This document shows positions 22,839 to 35,652 of a stretch of DNA of 64,000 nucleotides, in pieces. How positions within the stretch are numbered: position 1 is the stretch's first letter; each line of letters starts with the position of its first letter. Below the pieces are notes generated by a model that was not told the DNA's origin, ran no database searches, and saw only the letters and a list, made by a program, of their open reading frames with translations. The position numbers and the translations under genes were made by a program. The DNA lies in assembly GCA_007922195.1 (NCBI GenBank), contig ML682067.1, forward strand, positions 4,691,372 to 4,755,371, read 5' to 3'. The stretch comes from Podocnemis expansa (Eukaryota > Chordata > Testudines > Podocnemididae).

Positions 22839-23722
22839 GTTCCAAAGGGGCAGCCATATTAGTTTAGTTCAGTAAAACAAACAAGGAGTACTGTGGCTCT
22901 TAAAGACAAACAAATGTGTTTATTGCATGAGCTTTCATGGGAGGAAATCCCACTTTGTCAGATGCTTTGCAGATGGGGGAGCTTACAGAATGGGAGGAAA
23001 TAAATTCAGGAGAGTATAAGTCATGAGAACAGGTCACACTAACAGCAAATGAAAGCAGTTGTAAAGATTCAAACACTGGGGAACAGCATACAGAGGAAGA
23101 TGATGTCAAATCACCTGTTGTAATGAGAGAAAAATTCAATGTGCCTATTAAGTTCTGAAGCAATGCAAATAAATTCAATCTCAGCAGCTTTTCTTTGAAG
23201 CCTTGATCTAGTATTCATCTGTCAGAGCACCACAATTAGGAAATCATTAATGAAGTGATCATGAAGATTGAAATGCTGACCCACTGGTTGGAGTGTTTTT
23301 TGATTTCTGATGTCAGATTTGTGACCATTTATTCTTTTGCACAGAGACTGTCCTGTTTATCCAATATATAAGGCAAAAGGGCATTTCTTGCACATGATGG
23401 CATAGATCACATTGGCGGATGAGCAGGTGAATGAGCCTTTGATGGAGTAGCAGGTTTTAGTAGGTCCTGTAATAGTGTTTTTTGTTGAGATATGTGGGTA
23501 AAGTTGGCAATGTGGTTGTTTGCAGGAATATGTGCCTGCTTTAATTTCTGTCCTTGGGTCCTTAGTTGCTGGTAAGTATCGGTTTGGGGTTGAGGTAGGG
23601 GTGAAAATACATGCTGTGGAATATTTGCAGCAGTTGCTTGGGGAAGAACAACATGATACTCTTAAAGACTAATGGATTTATCAAGTGAACTTTCTTGGGT
23701 AAAATCCCACTTCATTTGACAA
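22839..23722 (-). mobile_element. Penelope-like element with direct terminal blocks (copy D)
   Basis: On the minus strand a decayed GIY-YIG region (about 23200-23560) and 3' UTR end in a terminal block at 22839-22970. A second, more worn block in the same orientation lies at 23646-23722, giving the direct-repeat layout known as pLTRs. The endonuclease part is recognisable by CCAATATATAAGG (YIGQ region, about 23360) but carries stops. It is 5'-truncated within the linker. Confidence 0.8.
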
Positions 23723-23796
23723 TGTACAGTGTAAACTGTGGGGCTTGTGACCCCTGGGATAAGTCACACCTAGGTTTAGGAAAGTTATAGTCAACT

Positions 23797-23817
23797 TTTT
23801 TTTTTTTTTTTTTTTTT
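23797..23817. repeat. Poly-T run
   Basis: About 21 T bases, just beyond the PLE block. Confidence 0.85.
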
Positions 23818-24032
23818 GTGGCTAGGTGGGAGAGGAGACTTGGAATTGTTTTCTCTGGTAATGGGATCTCAGAATGCAGAATTTTGTCTAGCTCTTCTAG
23901 ACAAATGTTCTTTTAACTTTTCAAATTGTTTCTGGCTTGGTACCACTTCTCACAGGCAGATAAAAAGCCTGAGTATAATTGCTGGAGGTTGTGTGTATAT
24001 ATAAATATATAGAGAGAGGGGCCAGTTTATCC

Positions 24033-24185
24033 TTAGACTGTAAGGCTTTTGGGACAAGGGCCATGTTTTTTGTTCTGTTTGTACAGTACCTGGCACATTG
24101 GGTGGGACCCTGTCTGTGACTGAAGCACATTGGTGCTATTGCAGTGCAAATGCATGAAGAATAATAAATAATTTTGGCAATATCT
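24033..24185 (+). repeat. Old interspersed repeat (GTAAG...TTTGGGACA type)
   Basis: The body, with CTGTAAGGCTTTTGGGACA, GTACAGTACCTGGCACA, GTGCTATTGCAGTGCAAAT and a terminal AATAATAAAT, matches an old amniote repeat that I know from reptile introns but cannot name with confidence. A reversed copy is at 60285-60460. Confidence 0.55.
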
Positions 24186-24199
24186 CTGCATTTCTAAAT

Positions 24200-25873
24200 G
24201 TAATACAACTTGCATGACTTACAATTTGAAGACTGTTAATGTGCAAGGTCCTGATTCTGCAGTGATCCTCCAGAGCTTATTACAGGATCAAGACCCAGAT
24301 TTTCAAAATATTTTGGGTTTTGAAACAAGTGTTTATTTGCAGGCAGCCACCTCGAGGATTGCTAAATGGAGGAGGTTCTCAAACTGAGTGCAGAGAGCTA
24401 TGCCAGACAGCATTATTTATGCATCAGCTGTGTGGAAAGTGAATAGGTGTGGGTGTATCTACCGTTATTATTGTCTGTAACTGGTAAAGAAGACCCTGTG
24501 TGGGCGGTTTTAATTTCCCTGGACAAATTTTTGTGAATGACTAAGGATCTCTTGATATTTATGAATGTGAATTAAGAACAGAAAGACATCAATGCACTCA
24601 TTTTCCCAGCCAAATGTCTTGCGTGCTTTTGATTTGAAGAATAACCACAAGGAAATAATCCTAATTGGACAAACTATATACATTTAAAGAACATCAAAAC
24701 ACATGAATAAACTGAAGAGTGCAAAAAAAAAATCTTGTATTTAATGTTAGAATTAACTTTTAACATTTTAGACTTTATAACCTTAAGACAGTTTGCTTGC
24801 ATGAATAACACTAAAATTAATTCCCAATGGATAGTCTTTTTGATAGCTAAATCCAATAGAAATTATCTAAGGATTTAAACAGAATCTATGCTTCAGTATA
24901 TACCTGCAGAACAAGAACACACTGGCAAGTGCCAAAAGGTGTTAGAGAAGTCTAGCTTGTTCTTTATTTTTGGTTGTGTCATGCAGACACCAGACTTGTC
25001 ATTAACTCCTTTTCAAATTAAAAAGAAAGCAGAAAATTATACATATCTTATCTTCAGGCATCACCTTCACTACATTAGTGTTCAGTGTCCATTTTAGCCA
25101 CTTTGATTTCTTCATTCTGTTTCTTTTCTAGCTCTATGAAAATATTTTATTCCATCATAATTTTAAACTCCTTACATTCTGCGATAAGCTAACTTCAGTG
25201 AGTTCAGCTTACGTCAGCAAGTGTTGGACCTTTTTATTGTTCACCACACTGCTGTTTTTGATAGAACATCTCTAAACCATGCAATATGGGCTGGGAATTT
25301 TAAGTAATGGATTTCTGAGAGAAACGCGGTGACCATGGACTATGTTCTAGCCAACATTTTGTAAATCAAGATATGGTTCTGGACACTGTCCAGTGCCAGA
25401 CCCTGATTGATTGGGTATGCTGGTTTTTTATTGATATTGTATTATAGCCGTGTATCAATTTACAAATATGACAGTAAGGATGTCCTCGCCAATCAAAACT
25501 TGTATGCATGTACTTTTTACGTTAAATGGGTTTAAATAAAAAGGAGCAAAGAAAATGTTTTTGTATTCCTTGCTCTTTTAAATTCATTTTTTATAATGGG
25601 CATAAAAGATTTTTATCAAAATATATTATCTAGTTGTGCCTCCATGAAGTCATGATGCCTACGGTTACAAGCAAGAGGAAGATAGTTTCGCGTAGAGAGT
25701 ACAGCATAAAGCTCCTGTTTTATAGTTGCACCCAATTCTTTTTCCCCACTCTGCTGCTCAGAGTTCTAGACTTGAAAGCTGCACTCACAAAACAAATCTG
25801 AGATGATAAAATCATTGCAGTTCATAACCGTGTATACCTCATTTCAGAGGCTTTAGCTACAAAAGTAGCCAAA
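24200..25873. other. No gene recognised
   Basis: AT-rich intron sequence with no repeat or exon recognised. Confidence 0.5.
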
Positions 25874-25881
25874 GTCTAGAA

Positions 25882-26065
25882 CAGGGGTGGCCAAACTTGT
25901 GGAACTCAAGAGCCACACAAATTGATTGAACCTTCAAGAGCCAGACTGAGGCACATAGCTGTATACTTTTACCTACTAAACTGATTTGCTGACATCCTTC
26001 TACGAGCCACACCTTTTCATTCAAGAGCTGCATGCGACTCCCAACCCGCAGTCTGGCCATGCCTG
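25882..26065. mobile_element. hAT MITE, 184 bp (short member of the minisatellite-bearing family)
   Basis: The ends CAGGGGTGGCCAAACTTG and GTCTGGCCATGCCTG are inverted relatives. The duplication is GTCTAGAA (25874-25881) and TTCTAGAA (26066-26073), 7 of 8. The body (GGAACTCAAGAGCCACACAA, then CTGATTTGCTGACAT and CATTCAAGAGCTGCATG) is shared with the 539-bp copy at 49567 and the 1008-bp copy at 37666. Confidence 0.85.
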
Positions 26066-26073
26066 TTCTAGAA

Positions 26074-29000
26074 CATGCTGTCCACTCTCCAGGCTTCCAG
26101 CTAACCCTTTTCTCCCTAGTTTTCTCCGGCTGCCACTTTTTGTCCCTTGTTCTCCCTCAGAGCTTAGACTCTTGCATCTAGAAAATGAATTAGTTGATGT
26201 TCTAGCACATATTTGCAGGTGGTTGGTGAAACTTGGCCTTGGTTTTGTGCCTGTCTCTAATTTATTATAGTGGCATCAGGGCCGGCTTAAGGGGTTGTGG
26301 TGCCCTGAGCCAAATTTTGCTTTGGTGCCCCCCTGCCCCCAATTTCATTCACGTAAGCTTAAACATTTTCCAAATTCTCATTTCAAAGAAGACTATGTGA
26401 ATATGCACCATGTACTTTTTAGCTCTCACCAGCAGAGTCTAGGGACAGTTAGAATGAAACACAGTGTTGATGACAGCACAAAGTGGTACCACATAGACCC
26501 ACCCCTTAGGCTCCTAAGCCAGTTAGGGATGGCAATGTTGAGTGGACCAACTCCTAAATACAACTTAAAGTCTGAGCTTTACTCCTTAGAAGTAAGGACA
26601 GTGTCTTTGTGTGTTTGAACAGCAACTAACAGAAAAAGACTGTTTTCCTGATGATAACTTTTTGGTCCTAGAATAACAAAAGGGCTTGTTCATCAAGTAG
26701 GGTACTGTCATTTTTACAGTACTGCTCTACCCATTGTTTGTGTCTTTTTTTTTTTCTGCCCCCCCTCCTCTGGGTCCAGGGGTAAATCCCACATCCTCAT
26801 ATCTTGTATATAATAATTGTGAGAATTCTGGGTAGCCATTTTATTCATCTGTCAACCCCTGGGTGTAATTGTTACAGAAGATATCAATGCATGCCACCCT
26901 TTCTTCTACACAAATATAAGAATTCTTGGGGTTTTTTTTAATATGGTACAAAGTGCTATTTTATTTTGAGTAATTTAGACAATGTTTGAAGAGTGCTTTT
27001 TTAAGAAAATTACCTCAGGCTGGGATGGGGCTGGCATACTTCTAAAACTGTTGCCTATTCCACAAAATGATACATTTGTGCAATAATGTAATGCAAAATG
27101 TCTCATTTAATCATCATCAAGAATACTTCCGGGGCTTATGGGATGGTAGGACCTTCTTTCCTCTGTGTACAACTAAGAATGAACGCTAGTAGTGTTTATT
27201 GTTTTTCATTTTTCATGCCAACTAAATCAAACTTTGGACAGGATTTACAGACCATTATGTAGTCGTAGATTGATATAGATGTTTGAAGCCCAAAAGTCCT
27301 AAAGGATGCAATTAGCCCTGTTGCATTATCCTGCCATTGCAATTGATGATATTGAAAATGTTAATTGGATACTAACTTTTAGCTCTAGAGCAAATTTCTT
27401 CTAAATGTGTGTGCCACATTGACATTACGCCACAAACTCTGGAGATATTAATGGCTAATTTTCATAGAATTGAAACCCAACATGTATTATCTGGTACAAT
27501 AAATGTAGTAAATGCTGATTACAATATTACTGTGTACCAACAGAAATGCTTGATAATTTAACTACAGGGTGAATTGATTTTTAAAAACATACAGGAGTTC
27601 ATCTAGTTCTTGTAGGCATGAAAAGGAAATTATGCACGTGGGGAGGGGAAGAGAGCTGTCAGACTACAGCCAAAACCAAATATTTCAGCTCATAGCTAAA
27701 ATTTTTGCATGTGTAGGTAAAATGGCCAAATGAGCTGGCAGTTTGCTTAATTCACAGAATATCCTTAGAACATAACTTTATGGAAGACAGTCTGTTTTCA
27801 TTTGATAGGGTTTTCAAAGTATAGTGGTTCTAGAAGATTTAGTTTCATGCATGTGGTAATAAAAATATTAATTTTCAGCAGCTTCTTTGTGCTAATAGGA
27901 AGTCCATGTAGTATTAAACAGAATATCTCACATAAAAACAAAAGCCAAAAATCCCTTTCCATGCTAATAAAATTTTTCCAGACAAAATAAATTCCATGAG
28001 AAAGACCAAGGCTTTGCGTCTGCAGATTATGATCGATATCTAAACTCAAATGATAAAACTTGGTGATTCAATTGAGAATGGAGATATTATAATATGAATT
28101 AAGTGTAAACAGAGTAGAAAGTGGGCAAGTTTCTAGGTGTTTAGTTTGAGATAACTCATGGCTTTAAAAATTTCTCAAGAACTTTAAATTCTACTTCAAA
28201 ATGTTTTGCTCTTAATGAAATACATTATTCCCCCCCCCCCCCCGCTACCTTAAAACATTCAGATTGCTAGGATAATGTAACTGTATGGAAGCAGCTACAA
28301 CACTGATCCAGAAGATGCTGCTTCTGTAGTATTTTATAAATAGAAACAGGTACCAAGGGAATGCAGAATTCTTTTAGATTTCAATATTCTTCATGATCAT
28401 CAAAATTTAGCAGAATTTTGTTCCCCCCTCACTCCCCCCCCAATGACAGAGAGACTCACTGGATGCAGTTGTGTTCCCTGATCAGAAGAACGTGTGGCAG
28501 GTCAGATATTCAGCACCATTGGCATTTAAACTGTTGGTTTTCCTCAGATCCCCAAAGGTCCAGGCTGGTGGACTATTCACCTACTCTTCAGCAGCTCCTA
28601 ATTCAAATAACAAACTTGGTTCCTCTATAGTACCCCCCCCCACCCCCCGCTGCCAGGATTCCGTTAAGCTGTGTTTCCTATACTGACTATCTGTGTTGAT
28701 AGTCTTTTAAACCCGATTTTTAGACTAAAAGATAGAAAGGACAAAAATGCAGCAAGTGAAGTAGAATGGAAGCATTCAGATACCAGTGGTGGCTTTTGTT
28801 TCTCCTGTGAAAAGACCTTCTGTTCATCTGGTGGAGAGGGAGTTATGTTGTTCAGCACAGTCGGGGTGCCTCTCCCAAATGTTTTCCCGGCATGGCAGAA
28901 TTTTATGCTTATTAACACTATAATATAATAATGCCAGTATTTTGGGAGGAGCGGGGAAGAGATTCTCCTGCTCATTGTTCCACTGTTCAGTGTGTCTCTC

Positions 29001-29565
29001 CTTTCTCCTAATGGTGGAATGTGCAGTTCTCAGTTTCACTTCAATTTAAAAATCAAGTTTTTGTCCTGATTGCTAATCTGAGTGCTACTTAAATCCTACC
29101 CATCTGCATGAGATTTTATTTCAAGTCATTACTTGAGAATTGCACAAATTGGATATATTTTTTAAATCTCCACCTTGCATGATACATACAATAGGAAAAG
29201 TCTATCTTAAACCCATCTAGTTATCTTTTTGTTTTGAGAATTTGTTCAAGATAAGGGACCAAAAGGAGCCATGGTGGCATGTCACATCACATGATCTCCA
29301 TTTAAATTTATATGCTAGATGGTAGTGGTATGTTTTCATACTGTTAGAGCCTATGTCATAAATAGCTTAATCTCCCAAGCATCTTCAAATTTCTGTTTTT
29401 GGGGGGTGGGAGGGCAGAGTATTTTTGTTTTTTAAAAATTAGCTCAGGGGGTCTAGGGGGGAAGCACGGTGAGTCCATATTACAGTTATGTTTTGGTCCT
29501 CAAGCTGAAAAGAAATAGTAGACTCAGTATTTAAAGGCTGAAATGCTATCTATCAACTATTCTGG
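26074..29565. other. No gene recognised; two poly-C runs
   Basis: Intron sequence. A fragment at about 26278-26345 (GGGCCGGCTTAAGGGG, GGTGCCCTGAGCC) looks like part of a dispersed repeat that I cannot name. Poly-C runs occur near 28230-28243 and 28631. The open frames have no motifs. Confidence 0.5.
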
Positions 29566-29573
29566 TTCTGGGA

Positions 29574-29791
29574 CAGTAGTTCCCAACATTTTCTCTGCTG
29601 TGACACATCTTGCTACCTTTAATTAATTTGAGGCACACCCCAACATAGTTTCCAAATGAACTCATGAATATTCATGAGCCAATGAGCCAATCAAGAGCTC
29701 TTTGAGTAGTTTTTCAAAAAAAAATTGTGGCACACCTGGTCAGACCTGATGGCACTCCTGTGTGCCATGGCACACTGGTTGGGAAACGCTA
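29574..29791. mobile_element. hAT MITE, 218 bp
   Basis: The ends CAGTAGTTCCCAACA and TGGTTGGGAAACGCTA are inverted relatives. The duplication is TTCTGGGA (29566-29573) and TTCTAGGA (29792-29799), 7 of 8. The internal GTGGCACACCTGGTCAG and GTGCCATGGCACAC repeats are typical of its family. Confidence 0.8.
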
Positions 29792-29799
29792 TTCTAGGA

Positions 29800-30660
29800 A
29801 TTGCCGTAATTCTCTCTCTTCAGAATTCCTGCTATATATGGCAAGCATTCGAAGGAGACAATGTTATGTTATATATTATAGTTGTATATAGCATATTAAA
29901 ATTGCCAGTTAATCATGGTTAATGCAAGTGATTAACAGTGCAATTAAAACTGAGCTTAGACTAGTCATACCAATTTAAATTCATTATAAACACTTCAGAT
30001 TTTTTCCTACATTTTCTAACATATTGATTTAAATTACAACATAGAATACTGTGTACAGTGCTCATTTTATACTTTTTATTTTGATTTCTGAAAACTTCAG
30101 AGCCTGCAAATCCGCTTAGTCCAACTTGTTGTTTAGCCATTTGCTAAGACAAATGAGTTTGTTTACATTTATGGGACACAGTACTGGTTGCTTCTTAGTT
30201 AAATCATCATAAAATGAGAACAGGTGTTTGCATGGCACTATTTCCGGTATTGCAATGTATTTACATGCCCGACATGCTAACCCATTTGGAAGCGCCTTTG
30301 TCATTCATCTTGTAAGAGCTAAATCTTCATATTCTGTGTTTTGAGTTCCATTATGTAAAAATAAGAATCATTTTACATTTGTATTTTGCACTTTCACTAT
30401 AAAGAGTTTGCACTACAATCTTTTTGTGAGGTGAATTGAAGAATACCTTGTTTTTTACAGTGAAAATATTTGTAATAAAATAGTACAAAGTGAGTACTGT
30501 ATACTTTGTATTCCTTTATAACTGAAATCAGTATATTTTAAAATGTAGAAAAGCATCAAAAAGTATAATTTAAATTGGTATTCTGTTATTAACCGTGTGA
30601 TTAAAACTTTGATTAATTGCAACTTCTTATCTCATGGTTGAGATTATTTTTAATTGTTTT
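29800..30660. other. No gene recognised
   Basis: Very AT-rich intron sequence. No repeat family was recognised. Confidence 0.5.
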
Positions 30661-30671
30661 ACAGCTCTGAC

Positions 30672-30679
30672 ACACACGT

Positions 30680-30712
<33 letters not shown>

Positions 30713-30728
30713 CACACATCCACACCCA
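30672..30728. repeat. (AC)/(GT)n microsatellite
   Basis: CACACACGTACG leads into a (GT)n tract of about 15 units, then CACACATCCACACCCACAC. Complementary tracts sit side by side and could fold. Confidence 0.9.
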
Positions 30729-30955
30729 CACTTCTTATCTCTTATGCTTTGTTACTCCATTTAATTATTTTTCTTCTCCCCAATTTTTCTTCTCTCTTTC
30801 CCCTCTGCTCAGTTTTGGGAGAGTGTGATGGGGAGCATAAGCTCTGCACTGACACTGATTCATTAAGAGGAGCTAGGGAACCTAATAAGCCCTTTCTGGC
30901 ACTCGAAGTAGAGATATTATTAAGTATTAGGTCCAGCTGGGGAGAGTAGACAGGA

Positions 30956-32056
30956 TGGGTTATTAAGGAAGTATGGGTTAGATGCATGGACTGTAAGGTG
31001 GATAGAAAACTGGCTAGAACAACGGTTTCAGCGTGTAGGAATCAATGGCTCCATGTCAAGTTGGCAGGCAGTAACGAGTGGTGTGCCCCAGGGGTCGGTC
31101 CTGGGGCCAGTTCTGTTCAATGTTTTCATTAATGATCTGGATGATGGGATAGATTGCACACTTAGTAAGTTTGCAGATGATACCAAACTGGGGGGAACGG
31201 TAGACACCCTAGAGGGCAGAGACAGGATTCAGGGAGACCTAGACAAACTGGAGCAGTGGGCCAAGAGGAATCTCATGAGGTTCAACAAGGATAAGTGTAA
31301 AATCCTGCACTTGGGACGAAAAAACCCCATGTACTGCTACAGGCTGGGGAGGGATCAGCTAAATAGCAGCACTGGAGAAAAGGACCTGAGAGTCATGGTG
31401 GATGGGAAGCTGGATATGAGTCAGCAGTGTGCTCTTGCTGCCAGAAAGGCCAATGGCATACTGGGCTGCATCAGAAGAAGTGTTACCAGCAGATTGAGGG
31501 ATGTGATCATTCCCCTCTATTCTGCACTAGTGAGGCCACATCTGGAATACTGTGTCCAGTTTTGGGCTCCCCACTACAAAAAGGACATGGACAAATTAGA
31601 GAGAGTCCAGAGGAGGGCAACCAAAATGATCAAAGGGCTGGAGCACAAGCCCTATGAAGAAAGACTGAAGGAACTAGGCTTATTTAGCCTGCAGAAGAGA
31701 AGACTGAGGGGGGATTTGATAGCAACCTTCAACTACTTGAAGGGTTGCTCCAAGGAGGAGGGAGCTCGACTGTTCTCGGTAGTAGCAGAGGGCAGAACGA
31801 GAAGCAATGGCTTCAAGTTACAGCTGGGGCGGTCCAGGCTGGATATTAGGAAAAACTTCCTTACTAGGCGAGTGGTGAAGCATTGGAATAAGCTGCCTAG
31901 GGAGGTGGTGGAATCTCCATCTCTGGAGGTGTTCAAGTCCCAGCTGGACAAAACCCTGAGTGGGATGATCTAATGGGAGTGGTCCTGCTTTTTTTGGCAG
32001 GGGGTTGGACTAGATGACCTCGTGGGGTCCCTTCCAACCCTATGATTCTATGGTTC
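30956..32056 (+). mobile_element. CR1 LINE, 5'-truncated, about 1.1 kb
   Basis: The 3' half of CR1, from the middle of the reverse transcriptase to the tail (GGTTGGACTAGATGACC, GGTCCCTTCCAACCC, ATGATTCTATGG). It aligns along its whole length with the copy at 7735-10280 but has fewer lesions, so it is a younger insertion. Confidence 0.93.
30960..31973 (+). pseudogene. CR1 reverse transcriptase C-terminal half, open frame
   Basis: An open frame enters at the truncation point with [18 protein letters not shown] and continues through [13 protein letters not shown] and the catalytic [10 protein letters not shown]. It then passes the thumb and C-terminal region ([51 protein letters not shown]) to a normal stop after LDKTLSGMI. 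No stop or frameshift was seen in about 338 codons. It lacks the endonuclease and the N-terminal RT blocks, so it cannot be autonomous; the first ATG (near 31053) is internal to the RT. Confidence 0.88.
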
Positions 32057-32059
32057 CTA

Positions 32060-33830
32060 TAAAGGAAGGACTACAGGGCCAGTGGGGAAAAAATGGTTGA
32101 AGATACCAGTTGCATGGGAACTTGTCCCTTGGGAGAGGGCAGCAGGGTTAAAAGGGTTCTAGCCAGTTACCAGAGAGGATGGGGAGCCCCTGAAGGCAGG
32201 ATTCTTCAGCTATGGATTGGTGAGAAGCCACCCAAGCAGCCAAGGGTACAGGAGAGGAGACCCATGGGGTGCAGTCCTGAGGACCAGCCTGGAACATGAG
32301 TCGAGATAGGAGGCAGGCCAGAAAACAGTAAAAGGTTGAGGGAGATGGGTGCCAATGACTTAGTAGAGGGTCCCCGGCCTGGAACCCGGAAGAGGAAGTT
32401 GGCCTGGGTTTGAACAAAGGCTTTAAACAAGGTATGTTTGAAGTGGCTAGGGATTATACAGTCTTCAGCGAGGATGACCAGCCTCCTGACACACTGAACT
32501 CTTTACCACCATGAGCAGAGAAGGGAACTACCTACAACTTGGATGGAGTTTGTGACAAGTCAAAATGGATTTGAGGATGATCAATCAATCAAAAGAGGAG
32601 GGAAACAGAGGCAAAATAGCTATAATCATCCGATTGCTACCAGGAGTTGATGTGGTAAACAGAATCAAAAGCAACTTCCAATGGGGGCAGCTTTTATTTT
32701 TGTATCTTTGTTGTTAAATTTTGTTGTTGTTTTGGTTAATACAGCACATTATGGTGGTGCCCTGAGGATATTAGAAGGGGGCACAGTGTATATAAGCTTT
32801 ATTATTATTCTTTTAAAGGGATCTCACACATCAAGGTCCTGAACCTGCAAACAGCAGTTTAACTTATGCATGTAAGTTGTCTTATGGACTTCATTGAGAC
32901 TAGTTACCTGCTTAAGTGTTTGCAGAATAAGACTTTATAGATGCTTCAGGAGACGAGTGAATTTCATTAGAGAGATTTTTTGTTGTTGTTGTCATAATTG
33001 TTACTTCTTCAGTTTAGGCCAGATTCTTAAGTAAGCTATGAACAAGCATAAGTCATTGAATCAATTAAAAAACATATTATTAAGAACATTCAAATTGTTT
33101 TTATGATGACATTTTTGGTTCATTAATTGTCAATTTTCTGCAGGAGGAAATATTTTATTATGAAGTCTCTGAAAATGGATACATTTTAAATTAATGGCTT
33201 ATTGATGGAAGAGGTGGTATCATGAAATGAGTGTAAGCAAGCGTGGGTGGAAGGACCTTTTTAGAAATCATGGTTAGAGAAGAACAGCTCCTTCATATTA
33301 TCAGAGAAGAGTGATGATTAGTTAACATGTCTGAATCGGTCTTTTGTGTAAAGTTGCATATGAAGGGATCAAAGAGAACAATGCTGAGCTACAAGAAGAG
33401 ATGAGTATGCATTGTGACAGGCTGAAGCCTTGTAGAATATTCACTGAAGAGGCTGTAGATCAGTTTGAAGGTGTGCGCATGGGGGAAGTAAGAGAACCAA
33501 AACTGAACTCTGGTTTCTTTGGGGCCTAATTGTGACCTGGTGCCAGTGAATGCTAGGCCATTACAGTAGATTTGAATTTGGACCCCTCACCCTGGTTTTT
33601 ACTAAAGATGGTTCTTGATACTGAATTCTTGAATTTGTTGACTGAACTAGTGAATTTTCTTCCCTGGTTACTATAAAAAGGGTTTGTCAGGATGGTGCCA
33701 TCAAAATCATAAATACGTGGTACAGTATTTTAATTCTTTAAAGACTACTTCTCACTTTCATCTTAAAGAAATATTGCTCATTGTTGTAGGGTAAAGGATA
33801 CTTCTCCTAAAGAAAGAAATCAAAATAAGT
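32060..33830. other. No gene recognised
   Basis: Intron sequence with a short (TTG)n patch near 32700. No motif was found in the open frames. Confidence 0.5.
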
Positions 33831-33832
33831 AA

Positions 33833-34310
33833 ATCATAGAAGATTAGGGGTAGAAGGTACCTCAGGAGGTCATCTAGTCCAACACTGTGCTCAAAGCAGG
33901 ACTAACGCCAATTAAAACATTCCACACAGGGTTTTGTCAAGCCAGGCCTCAAAAAGCTCTAAGTATGGAGATCCTCCCCATCTCCTTAGGTAATCTACTC
34001 CAGTGCTTCACTGTCTGCCTATTGCAAAAGTGGTTTTCTTTTTCTTCTTTTAATATCCAACTTAGAGCTCCACAATTGCAACTTCAGACCATTGTTCCTT
34101 GTTCTGTTGTCTGCCACCACTGAGAATGACCTGGCTCCATTTGTTCTGGAACCCCTCTTCACATAGTTGAAGGCTGCTGTCAAATCCACCCACACTCTTT
34201 TTCTTTTGTAGACTAAATAAAACTAGTTGCCTCAGCCTCTGCTTATAAGTCATGTGCTCTAGTACTACTCCGACACATAGCTTTGGACAGCTAATTTTAA
34301 TCTGCATTTA
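33833..34310 (-). mobile_element. Older CR1 LINE 3' end
   Basis: On the minus strand the copy ends in a CR1 tail; on the + strand this reads ATCATAGAAGATTAGGGG, then GGTACCTCAGGAGGTCATC and AGTCCAAC. Upstream, minus-strand coding remnants match the CR1 C-terminus (for example LVLFSLQKKKSVGGF and NKEQWSEVAIVEL in 34062-34307). It is more diverged than the two + strand copies. Confidence 0.85.
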
Positions 34311-35460
34311 AGCTACATTTAATCTACATAGAATTTGCATAAACTCTGGGTGATTTTTTTCTAGTCTGTTGAATGTGTCTTGAATACAGCCAGAGCACAG
34401 TGCAGCCTTGAAGAATAAACCTATTACATCATCTGTAAAGTAAGGGAGAAAAATCTAATTATTTATATTCAAACACCTGGGAGGTGATTGACTTCCTCCT
34501 GGCTAGAGAGCTGGAGCAAGGCTGCATAAGGATGTGGGAACTCAGAAGAGGAGAAACATCCAAGAGAGCAGACCTAGGGAGAGTTTCCCTATCCTGGCAA
34601 GGGCTTAAAGGAAGATCTAGTAACTTGAGGCAGGTTGGGGCTAGAAAGCAGAGCCACAGGCAGGGTTGTCACTGGTGCTAGGTGCATGGAGCATGAGTGC
34701 AAGGTCCCAGCGCCAGTGCCCCAAATCTGGCTGGGGACCCACCTGGGGCTGGTCTGGCAGTGGCAGCAGCTGCAGAACCCCACCCCAACTTCAGTCAAGG
34801 ACTTGGGGCTGGGCTGTCAGCCAGTGGCAGCAGGATCTGGCTGGAGACTTGGGGCCAGACTGCCAGCGATAGGCAGCCAGCCAGGGATCCAGGCTGGGTC
34901 ACTGACTGGTGGCAAAGCCCAGCCCTGACCCTGGTCAGGGAGCAGCAGCTGGGCCACCACCCGTGGCAGGATCTGGGGCCAGATTGGGGTCAGAGGGCGG
35001 GACTGGCACAGCAGGGCCCCAGACCCCCAACCTTTTTGTGGGGCAGAGATGCCCCTGGCCACAGGAGTAGGGTTAACTCCTTTGGTAAGCCTGTAAAGAG
35101 TAGACTAGCTCTGAGCCAGGGTGCGTGAGGATAAAGAATTGAGAGAGAGAAGCTCATGAAAGCAGAAGGCCAGCTTGAATGGAAAAAGGGAAAGCCTGGG
35201 AATCAGTGTCCTGTCAAGGGGGAAGAATTGAAGTTGTGCCCAAGAGAAGCCAAGGGCCTTTGACATGGGATAGAGTCCCAGAAGGGAATTGAACTATTGC
35301 ATAATGTGACTGGAAGGCTGAGCCATGAAAGAATCAGTAAGAGAGTAGGAATAGAGACCAGCTGGGAGTGGTCACTGTGACTGAGGAAATGGCCACCGGA
35401 AAGGGTACAGCAGGCACAGCTCCCTGTAGTGCTGTGTCCATGCAGGAGAAGGGTGCCATA
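34311..35460. other. No gene recognised; GC-rich part at about 34610-35070
   Basis: The GC-rich part has loose repeats around GGCTGGGGAC, CTGGCAG and GCCAGCCAG, so its long open frames are compositional artefacts. Confidence 0.5.
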
Positions 35461-35466
35461 TAGTAG

Positions 35467-35652
35467 TAGTGGTTCTCATCCAGTAAGTGACAGGACACTT
35501 TACAGTGTTACCACCCAGTGGTAAGTGTGTGTCACAGAGAGCTGGTGAGATAACTGGATTTGGTCTAGGTGCAAGGAGTGGGCTGGTGTGTCTTGTAGGG
35601 TTGCAATATGCTGTGAAGTGTGTTGCAACCTGCAAAAGGTGGAGAACCACTG
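35467..35652. mobile_element. hAT MITE, worn copy of the 5852 family
   Basis: The ends TAGTGGTTCTCATCC and GGTGGAGAACCACTG are inverted relatives. The interior (GAGAGCTGGTGAGATAACTGG, GTGTGTTGCAACC) matches 5852-6029 and 51010-51538. No target duplication is visible. Confidence 0.7.

Noticed and set aside
30672..30728. CRISPR-like or regulatory array
   Set aside because: It is a simple dinucleotide microsatellite in a vertebrate intron.
34635..35128. 143- and 97-codon frames in GC-rich sequence
   Set aside because: All frames are open on both strands because stop codons are rare at this composition. No domain was recognised.
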